NCBI GenBank assembly: GCA_947561715.1
Contig: OX387198.1
Span: 16,678,001-16,742,000 of the forward strand
Direction of reading: 5' to 3'
DNA: 64,000 bases
From: Ascidia mentula
Taxonomy: Eukaryota; Chordata; Ascidiacea; Phlebobranchia; Ascidiidae
The translations under genes were made by a program, and so were the position numbers. The notes under the pieces are model-generated. The model searched no databases. It was not told the DNA's origin and saw only the letters and a program-made list of their open reading frames with translations. Below, one piece after another: positions 39,871-50,700 of the stretch. The stretch's first letter is position 1, and each line of letters opens with the position of its first letter.

Positions 39871-41627
39871 TTAACTCTTTCCACTCCGGACCATTTTGGA
39901 TGAACTGGCTCTAGAATCCGGGATTTTTGAGCAAAAATGACAATTTTCAAACACTTCCCATTTCGTGAATATAAATTAAAGCGGTTACCAGTATCGCAAA
40001 TGAAAGGGGAAGCCCCATGCTGTATCAAGGCAACTTTCAGCTTGCTGTGAACGGAAAAAATACTTACAGTTGTTCGATAGTTTTTTTTGCCTTTCACTGA
40101 TAGGACCTTTTTCAACTTTTTCCAAACTAGTGAAAATTGCTTGTTTTGGGGTATGGTTGCAAATGAAATACTTACGGCCCAATTATATAGTGTAATAGTT
40201 AGATTTTTGGTGTGGAACACACCAATGTAATGTGGGGTCGGGGAAAAATTTCAATTCTTGCCCAGGGATAGTTGTTTTTATGTAACAGCCCATTGAAATT
40301 TAACATTTTTTCTCAAATATGGTGAAAAATCCAAAAAATATTTTTTCTGAACTTTGTTTATATCTAACTTACTGGTGAGGAATTTTTTTGTGCACAAGCT
40401 TTGTAGTGCTGCAGTACCTAAGCATTATGCAAACATCTATTTACAATATTAAGTCAAAACCTGTTTAAAAATTTCTCAAATTTTGTCATGCTATACCATT
40501 CGCTTGTGTTTGTTTCACCATCCATACATTCGAAATACTCACAAGCTTGTTTTTTATTCAAAGTAGCTCAAATTTTTACCAAATGGGGTACTACAAGTGT
40601 GCTTTTATGGAAAATTTTGACTTTACTGATAGCATGTGTAGTTTTTCCACAAAGACCTTTGCAAATCATGCATATTTTTGTATTTTCCAAAAAACAACTA
40701 TGAAGAAATGAAAGAAGAGAAACAGGGTAAAAAAAGACCATACACAATATTCAACCATGTTGTGAAACTTTACATGCATTTGTTTACACCTAATGTCACA
40801 CTGAATGTTTGACAACTGCATGAATTGCTTTTGAACTGCTCTAGCTGGCGTCTGAAGTTGCTCGACTGACCTTGTCGAAACCTTTTCTTTGATGGGAGAA
40901 ATTGGATTGCATTTTCAAATGTGTTGTGGTTATGAAGGTTTCTTTGTGATATCCATGTACATAGTAATGCAAAAAATGGTATTTGGGTATGATAATACAA
41001 CTGGGACCCATTCATGTAACAACATTTTCTTGTCGTTTGGTCTCAGAAATGCCCCACTTGCCATATATTACCTCCTAATGCATTTTGGATCTGTTTTGCT
41101 AAAATTGCCTTTTGTTTTTGCACAGTACAAGGTTTTCTTCATTCATGTACAAGCTGATTAATTACAGGATAAAAATATCTAGCCGACTCATTCCTTTTCT
41201 GCCACAACGACCATTGTCTTGTATTTGCTTCGCAGGCTTTATAACGTCACAGTGGACATTCAATACGCTCGTAGTTTTTAGGGCGAGGGTTCAAGTGATT
41301 TCTGTACTCACAGTACCTATTCTATTTTCATCATAACAGCTTGTTGCTGGTCGTATTACCAACGAAATATGTCAAAACAGTGCAAAAAAACGCCAAAAAT
41401 TTGCAAAAAATAGCGTTATAGATATTTATCGAAATTCATCAAAACATTATTGTAGACTTTTGTTGACGCAAGGAACTGTTTTTCCATCCTAGTACATTCA
41501 AATGTATTTTTGCGTGGCTAAGGATTCAATGACGATTTCATTTACCGTCTATATATATATAGACATTTTGATTCTACGGCATGCGCGAAATCGTCTATAT
41601 ATAGATGCTCGGAGTGGAAAGAGTTAA
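39871..41627. mobile_element. piggyBac-like element, non-autonomous, 1,749 bp
   Basis: The element (39,875-41,623) begins CTCTTTCCACTCCG and ends CGGAGTGGAAAGAG, flanked by TTAA on both sides (39,871 and 41,624). The NLR3 upstream region (63,390-63,450) keeps the empty site GGTTAAACAG in otherwise matching sequence, so this is a clean insertion. TTAA duplication with a terminal repeat of this type is the mark of piggyBac elements. No transposase frame is present. Short TATA-type palindromes (GTCTATATATATAGAC) lie near the right end. It ends 83 bp before the NLR2 start codon. Confidence 0.88.
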
Positions 41628-41644
41628 ACAGATTTTTATCTTCT

Positions 41645-41646
41645 AG
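41645..41646 (+). promoter_or_regulatory. Candidate trans-splice acceptor before NLR2
   Basis: CAGATTTTTATCTTCTAG, a pyrimidine-rich tract plus AG, lies 61 bp upstream of the start codon with no obvious upstream exon. The same block stands before NLR3 (AG at 63,447-63,448). Tunicates trans-splice many mRNAs, so a spliced-leader acceptor is plausible; an unseen 5' non-coding exon is the alternative. Confidence 0.35.
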
Positions 41647-41706
41647 GATATTTTATGTGTTAAATGACTTGATAAATCATAATCATGTAGACCAACATTA
41701 ACTTAT

Positions 41707-41776
41707 ATGGATGCTGACAAGATCAGCGAAGAAAGTGCTTGTCAAATAAGAGATGATGAGCCTTCAACATCTGGTG
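41707..41776 (+). CDS. NLR2 exon 1
   Basis: Encodes M-D-A-D-K-I-S-E-E-S-A-C-Q-I-R-D-D-E-P-S-T-S-G; donor GTAAGT, phase 1. Nearly the same as exon 1 of NLR3. Confidence 0.83.
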
Positions 41777-44700
41777 GTAAGTAATGCGTTGTTGTTTGAT
41801 TTACTGCTGTCACCTTGCTTGTAGTGATTAAAAGGTTTTGCATCTGGGACATGTTGAGTTTATTTTATTTTTGAAATTCTGTGTTTGATGTTGGAGATGT
41901 ACATAGTTTGAAATATTGAATGTTGTTATGTTTAATTTTGAAGGTCCTTCACAAAAGGTTGTAGCAAGTGAAGCAAAGATTGAAAATAGTAATGTTGGTG
42001 TTCAAGGAAATGTCAATGAAGTGTCATTCACCGTCAACTACTTCAGTAACCGTAAAAGCACTTATATCTAAATTTGAAATTTATGTAATTTTCTGCCAAG
42101 CAAAGTTGTTTTGTTTCATTAAAATTGCATGATAATTGAATTGAGTACAATGGTGTGCAGTGGTGTTAACATAACGAACTTTAACAAACTTTGAACTGAA
42201 GGTAAGAGGAAGAATGACGTACATGAAGCTAAAACTCGCAGTACATCGAAACGAAGTTCCTGTGGTTTGTCCTTAAAGCGTCACAAGGACTGCATTCAGA
42301 ACAAACTTGTTGGTGAGTTTCTGCATTGGTCTTTTTCCTCACACTCATATTGGCATTTGCATCAGATACAATCCAACACTTTCTATTTATTCGAAAAACC
42401 TAACCTGAAACATTAGGCATTCGATGGATAAAGATATCTAGGTCGTTCTGTTTATTTTCGGCCTGTTCATAAAATTATCAACAACCTAATGAAAACAGTT
42501 ACCGAGGCTGTCCTGGCAGGTGTTGAAACACAGGATAAAAGTAAGCTTGGAATTTCTTGGAAACATAAACTGAGTCATGTTGGCTATTTGCTTTATTTCA
42601 ATGCAATGTCAGTTTAAAGTTTATCTTTTTTGTAGTTGATAAAAAGTTTACTGCATGACCAACTGTGATCATGTACTTGTGCACCGTTGTTGTTTAGCTT
42701 GGTAACATGATTTACAAACATTTTTAGGTGAGCGTCTCAAGTCAGATTTACGTAAAAGAGTTGAGTCCATCGCCAGCACAGAGTCGACACTTGCTGATTT
42801 TTCCGAACGACCCATAATCCCAGTCAAACTTTCCATAGTCAGTAAACCGCAACGAATTAATGATGAGTTTCTAGCTGAAGGACATTACCGCCGTAGAAAG
42901 GACTTTGATAAGGTTTTTGATCGGCCGACCGGTGACATGACCCCAGAACAAATGTTTGCTCGTGCAAAACAAACAGCGCAAGAGGAGGCAGACAAAAAAT
43001 TTCCAGCACCCGCTGCTAAAGCGAAAAAAGAATACGTGCAGAAGCACGCCAATATTGTGGGGGTTATCGGCCAAGCAGGCATAGGTAAAACAACTTCTGC
43101 CAAAAAGTGGGCTTTGCAAGCTTTATCCGCCGACCATCAGTTGTTTGGGAAAATATCTTACTTTTTCTACATTATAATTCGAAATATCGAATTCAACAAG
43201 GAGATGACTTTTCTTCAGTTTTTACTTCACACCATGCAAATTGACGATTATCACGCACCAGTTGTTGCAAAAGGCATTATAGAGGCTCTTAAAATAGATA
43301 CAGATATTTTCATGATATTCGACGGCGTGGACGAGGCTGTTTTAGAATCGTTTTCAAGTGAAGTACCCTTTCCATTGTCAGAAGGAAAAAACAAACCAGA
43401 AGTTTATCTCAAGCATTTATTAAATGGAAATTTACTTCCTTGTTCTCGTAAGATATTCACGTCACGACCAGCTCCATTCTATAAGCTCCATTCTTCACAT
43501 AGACCAAGGTTTATTGTTGAAATTCTTGGCTTAACTCCAAACTCGCAAAAAGAGCTTGGACAACAGATTTGTGGTGCAAAATACGACTCAATACATAAAA
43601 AGCTGGAAGACAACAAAAATTTATTTGCTTACTCTTATGTGCCTGTAAATTTTATTTTAACTGTGCATTTCTTAATGAATTTCCATGGTGATGTTCAGTT
43701 TGTTTCACTTACTCAAGTTCTCGCTTTCACTTGTGTTCAATATTCACAAACTGAACACCTCAAGGGTGAGCAGCGAGAATTAGACAAGCTAGTAAAAATG
43801 GCTTTTGATGGTTTCAGTAACCAAAAGATCATATTTAGCACCACGGATTTATTGGAAGCTGGCATTGATGATTCCACAGCCAATTCGTTTTTGAACACTT
43901 CTGTTACAAAGAAAGGAAACCTAAAATTAACAATTTTGAATGGACAAAAGCAAATTTATTTCTCTCACTTGATCTGGCAAGAGTTTTTCGTTGCAGTTTA
44001 CCTGATGATGATCATGCCCTTACAGGAATTCAAGGAAAAATACCCCATATTTATTGAGGATAGATGGGAAGTTGTTGCCAGGTTTGCATTCGGACTTCGT
44101 GATTTGTCAGTTTTCAACGACCTAAAGTTGGTAGTTCCTGGATGTAGATACGAAGATTGGGAAGCTAAGAACATTCTGCTCCGGGATCTAATTATATCGT
44201 ATATGGAGAAAAACAACAACGAAAATATACTTCGGAGTTGCAGCTGGGCCCGTGAAGCAAATGATGCAGAAATAACTTCATCGGTTTCCAGCGAACTTTC
44301 ACATTTGGACTTTTCATGTTCTTCGATTCTTTCAACTGATGTCGAAAACCTGTGCTTCGTAATTGGAGAGGGGGAAATGCCAGTAAGTTAAAGAGTCCTT
44401 GCGGGCAAAACAATCGTCAAAAATGTTACCATAGGTCACGCCTGTTTCAATCAGTATTTATTTGGCTAAGAAGCTGACCTGTACAATACTACTTAGTGCC
44501 AAACATCTTTCAAAGAACATAGAAAAGTTGGAAAAAATCTGCTGAACTTTAACTAACTAACCAAATATTATTATTTCTTGGTTTTTGTGAATTATTTTTA
44601 TCACTTGCCAGTCGAATTGGTACCTTTGAGTTCCCCAAAAATCTATTCCTATTTTGTGGTCAGTTCTCAAAAAATATTGTTAGCGACATAAACAGAAAAT

Positions 44701-47700
44701 CTAAGGTTGTTTTTAAATAAAACAATTGAATGTTTTTGTTTATTGAATGCCATTTGCTATATAAAAAGGCATAATGTAATAGTCCAAATAATCCAGTCAA
44801 AGTATGGCCGCTCCACATCTGCCGCTGATGGTTTACTCAGCAATTCAGCCTCTACCTCTTACAAATACAAGAAGCAAACAAACGTAGGAAATTTTTAATG
44901 TTTACTTGGTGTCAATATCACGCAAAGAAAGCATACGATTATGGAATGTGCAGCTTATGGTAATGAATATTTAACACCAAAACTAAGGGAAAGATTAGTT
45001 CAAGACTCTATATTCCATTGGACAATGCAAAGTGTTGTTTAAAATAAAATGATCGTGCATTTTGGTTTGGAACCAAAGCTAAATGAAAACATATAGACAG
45101 TTGCTAGTTAATGTAACTCCTACTTTTTTCAGCTAAAAATGTGTTTAGCTGTGGAAACTTGACCTGTCTGGCAACCCAATTGGAGACAATGGGACAGCTT
45201 GTGTAGCAAACTGCATACGCAACATTGACCGTGTTGATCTGAGTAATTGCAACCTGACTAGTGATGGTGCCGAACATCTTTCTAAGAGCATAGAAAAATT
45301 GGAAAATCCGGTAAGCCTTAACTATCTAACAAACCACATATTCTTTATTCTACTGTTTAAGCATAATAAAAATAAAAACAATCAATTTGTTCTTTCAAAC
45401 TTAATTATATCAAGCACAGTCAAACAAATTTTTATGACAACTGTAGCATTTGATCCTTCCCTTTTGGACATTATTTGGGGTAAAAAACCAACAAAAAATG
45501 CAACTGGATTTTGCAGAAAAACGAATCGTTTAAGTATCACATCTATTGTGGTTCAATGATATCTCTCCTCCACACAATAGCACCAAAGTTAGTTGCTGAA
45601 TAATTGCCTAAGCAACCTCCCACTGCTGTATATACCCCCTGTAGGTCATAAGAACTTCCAGGTGGCTTGGTGAAAGTTACCTAAAATCCATATCAGTAGT
45701 ATGAAATTTTGACGACATTGAATACAATAAATCAACAAACAATACTTTCTCTTGGTTGAGCTTTGCAATAAACTGTTTTAGGCAAAAGGCCTATAGAGCT
45801 ATAGGAGAATTTGGTAAACAAAGTTAACCACGTATTAAATAACTTTCAATGGTGGACACCAAAATTTTCTTTAGTATCCGCTGAGTGTAATGAGCATTGA
45901 TGCATTGCATTCAACAAACATGTATCTTGATGCTATATTGGATTGTGTACCTATTTCAAAAATAAACAACTTCACTTCAAGCGTAATTGATGGATATACA
46001 ATAAGTTAATACACACATTAACCCTTGTTTTATCAGTTTATGAAGTGAAAATTTATGTGACTGATTTAGGGTTAAAGCCATGGGACACAGGGCATGATAA
46101 GAAAATGCGACGATTGCAAAACCAGTTAGTTGCAAGTGGATTCACCGAGACTATTTTCCAGTTAAATTACCTATAAGCAGGATCGTCATCGATCTGAAAT
46201 CAAAAAAGTATGACTGAAAAGGAATACGATTTACTTATATCGTTGCTACATTTAAAAAGAATGGGGTAAATGTGAGTATGTCAAAGAAATCGTGTTTGCA
46301 AAAAAACTGTCGTGTGCGTTATGACGTTCAAACAATTGCGTTTTATGCTTTACCTCGACATTTCCAATCACTCTGGTGACAGTACAACAAACTTCATCGT
46401 TTAACTCGTCGCATAAAAACCCCAGACTTGGAATGAAATAAATCATTAAGTTTCCTAATTTGTAAAATAGTTTTGTGGAATAACTTGTCTTTACAGGTAG
46501 GACAACAATTTATTTTGCGAAAGCATAAACCTGGGTTTTAATCCCAAATTGTCCACAAAGAAACAATTGAAACCCATCAATATTTGTTCGATACATTTGT
46601 AATACTCACACAAAAATGTACTTTTTCAGCTGAATTTACTCGACTTGTCCCACAACATGATTGATGACAGCGGGGCAGCTTCAATAGCAAATTGCATCGA
46701 AAACATTGAAAAATTATATCTGCGAGCATGCTTCCTGACATGTTTTGGTGTCATAAAACTGTCTGACAACATATGCTCTTTGCAGAATCCGGTAAGGGTA
46801 AACTATTTAATTGTAGGGGTCTTCAGTGATGAATGAATACAATATACATTATACCCAATATACCAAACAAACGCACTGGAGGTCGTATATCTGTATTTCT
46901 ATTAAAATAAGCTTCACCGAAATGCTCACCATGTAATGTATCCTCTGTCACAATAGAAGTAAGATGTCACAGAGCAACCAGTGATGCATAGAGTTTAATT
47001 TATCGGTTGAATGAGCACATATGCATGATATACAATTAGCCAATATAGATGTAAACCCATGCTTTATCAGTATATGAAGTAAAAACTGCTGTGACTGATT
47101 TAGAGCGGTTAAAGCCATTGCACACAGGGCATGATAAGCAAAGGCGACGATTACAAAACACATTGGTTGCAAGCAGATTCACCGAGATTGTTTTTCAGTT
47201 AAATAACCTATAAGCAGGATTGTCATTGATCTGAAATAAAAACAAAAAGTATGACTGAAAAGGAATACGATTTACTTATATCGTTGCTATATTAAAAAGT
47301 CATGGGGCAAATGTGAGTATGTCAAACAAATCATGTTGGCAAAAAAAATTACCGTATGCGTTATGACATTCAAACAAATGCGTTTCATGCTTTACCTCGA
47401 CATTTCCAATCACTCTGGTGACAGTACAACAAACTTCATCGTTTAACTCGTCGCATAAAAACCCCAGACTTGGAATGAAATAAATCATTAAGTTTCCTAA
47501 TTTGTAAAATAGTTTTGTGGAATAACTTGTCTTTACAGGTAGGACAACAAATTATTTTGCAAAAGCATAAACCTGGGTTTTAATCCCAAATTGTCCACAA
47601 AGAAACAATTGAAACCTATCAATATTTATTAGATATATTAATGATACTTACACAAAAATGTACTTTTTCAGCTGAAGAAACTCGACTTATCCTGCAACCC

Positions 47701-50700
47701 AATTGGAGACAGGGGGGCAGCTTCGGTTGGAAATTGCATCGAAAACATTGAAAAATTATACCTGAGTAATTGCGACCTGACAAGTGTTGGTGCAGAACAT
47801 CTGTCTGACAGCATATGCTCTTTGCAGAATCCGGTAAGTGTAAACTATTTAATTGTAGAGGTCTTCAGTGATGAATGAATACAATATACGTTTTACCCAA
47901 TATACCAAACAAACGCATTGGAGGATGTATATCTGTATTTGTATTAAAATAAGCTTTACTGAAATGACCACCTTGTAATGTATGCTTTGTCAAAATGGAA
48001 GCATGACGTCACAGAGCAACTAGTAATTCGTAGGATTTAATTTATCGGTTGAGTGAGCACATATGCATCTGCTGTTGCTGAGGCGAATTTAAGCAAGTTT
48101 CGGGCAGTTGTAGTGGGGTTTTAAGGGCCGTTCAACTGTGGTTTTGTGAAAGATCCATCCCCCCTCTACGCATTGTGGTCAAAATTGGTCGCCGGGCATG
48201 TGCATTATTGACCCCTGGGGGCATTTGATCACTCCTGTTGGAAATTATTTTGGGTAAAAAAGCAACAAAAACTGCAACTGGATTTTGCAGATAAATAAAT
48301 CGTTAAAGTATCCCATCTATTGTGGTTCAATGATATCTCTCCTCCACACAGAAGTTAGTTGCTGAATAATTGTCTAAGCAACCTCCCACTGCTGTTTATG
48401 TCCCCTGTAGGTCATAAGATCTTCCAGGTGGCTTAGTGCAAGTTACCTAAAATCCATACCAGTAGTATGAAACCTTGACGTCGTTAAATATATACGATAA
48501 ATCAACAAACAATACTTTCACTTGGTTGAGCTTTGCAATAAACTATTTCAGGCACAGGCCTATAGAGATAAGAGGAGTTGGTAAACAAAGTTAACCACAT
48601 ATTAAATAACTTTCAATGGCGGCTTAAAGCCATAGGACACAGGGCATGATAAGAAAAGACGACGATTGCAAAACCAGTTAGTTACAAGCAGATTCACCGA
48701 GATTGTTTTTCAGTTAAATAACCTAAAAGGAGGATTGTCATCGATCTGAAATCAAAACAAAAACTATGACTGAAAAGGAATACGATTTACTTATATCGTT
48801 GCTATATTAAAAATGAATGGGGCAAATGTGAGTATGTCAAACAAATCTGGTTGGCAAAAAAAACTATCATGTGCGTTATGACATTCAAACAACTGCGTTT
48901 CATGCTTTACCTCGACATTTCCAAACACTCTGGTGACAGTACAACAAACTTCATCGCTTAACTTGCCGCGTGAAAACCCCAGACTTGGGAATGGAATAAA
49001 TCATTAAGTTTCCAAATTTGTAAAATAGCTTTGGAGAATAACTTGTCTTTACAGGTAGGGCAACAAATTATTTTGCGAAAGCGTAAACCTGGGATTTCAC
49101 AATTAAGCAATTGAAAGCCATCAATATTTGTTCGATACAGTTATGATACTCACACTGCCTTAAACATAAAAATGCACTTTTTCAGCTGAAGAAACTCGAC
49201 TTATCCAACAACCCGATTGGAGACAGCGGGGCAGCTTCGGTTGCAAATTGCATCGAAAACATTGAAAAATTATACCTGAGGGAATGCGACCTGACAAGTG
49301 TTGGTGCCGAACATCTGTCTGACAGCATATGCTCTTTGCAGAATCCGGTAAGTGTAAACTATTTAATTGTAGGGGCCTTCAGTAATGAATGAATACAATA
49401 TACAATACGTTTTACCCAATATACCAAACAAACGCACTGGAAGACGTATATCTGTTTTTCAATTAAAATAAGCAGCTTCCCCGAAATGCTCACCTTGTAA
49501 TGTATCCTCTGTCACAATAGAAGCATGACGTCACAGAGCAACCAGTAATGCGTAGGCATTGGCGTATACCCCCCCCCCCCCCCTCCCTTTTGAGAAATAT
49601 TTTGGTCTGTTTTTGTTGCTAAACAAACACTACTGTAATTTTTTTTGTCAAAATCCGCTTGAAAACCAGAAATTTTCTTTACCGTTGACCTAAAAGTCGT
49701 ATATGCTAATAATGCTAGCATGCGCCATTGTTTCCAAACAGGAACCATTGTTACCAAACACTTGGCATTTTTACCAAACATGTTGCATTTTTACCAAACA
49801 TGTTGCATTGTTACCAAACATGTTGCATTGTTACCAAACATGTTGCATTGTTACGAAACACGGGTCATTTTTCGTCAGTCTAAGACATTGTTTTGTAGTG
49901 ATCACGTTGTTGTAATGGCAAGCGGGTAATTTGCGTGAAAGTCAATTAGTTTAGTTGTTAAACACGTTGCCAACATTACTCATGTTGAAAACAACTGTTA
50001 GCGCTATCATGCTAGGAAAATAGTTTTAATTTGTATGTTTTCTTGATAACGTAAACCCACATTTGATCCCTTTTGGTTGCAAATGTATTCAAGCCTTTCT
50101 TTGTAAGTAGCAGTACGATTCGCGCCAACACAGGCGTTCGTATTTTGCTTTTCTCGACCACAATTAACCTTAGTTTACACCTTAAAATCGGGAAATTCCC
50201 AAAAAATATTGGACCCCCCTCCAAAAATCCTGGATACGCCTAGGTTAATTTTTAGGTTCCGTGAGCACATATGCATTTGCTGTTGCTAAGGCGAATTTAA
50301 GCGAGTTTCGGGCAGTTTTAGTGGGGTTTTAAGGGCCCATTCATTTGAGGTTTTGTGAAAGATCCATCCCTCATCTACGGATTCTGGTCAAAATCGGTCG
50401 CCGGACAGGTGAATTATTGACCACTGAGGGCATTTGATCCCTCTCTGTTGGACATAATTTGCGGCAAAAAAGCAACAAAAATGAAACTGGATTTTGCAGA
50501 TAAATAAATCGTTAAAAGTATCCCATCTATTGTGGTTCAATGATATCTCTCCTTCACACAATAGCACAAAATTTAGTTGCTGAATAATTGCCTAAGCAAC
50601 CTCCCACGTCTGTTTATGCCCCCTGTAGATCAAAAGATCTTCCAGCAGGTTAATTAAATCCTTGCTGTGTATTGTCCCATCCAGGAGCAATAATTTCTAT

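Noticed and set aside
39837-40220. Minus-strand frame in the piggyBac-like element as transposase
   Set aside because: No DDE or other transposase motif; too short.
42937-42939. ATG at 42,937 as the NLR2 start
   Set aside because: The same frame is open upstream to the acceptor at 42,728, with sequence homologous to NLR1.
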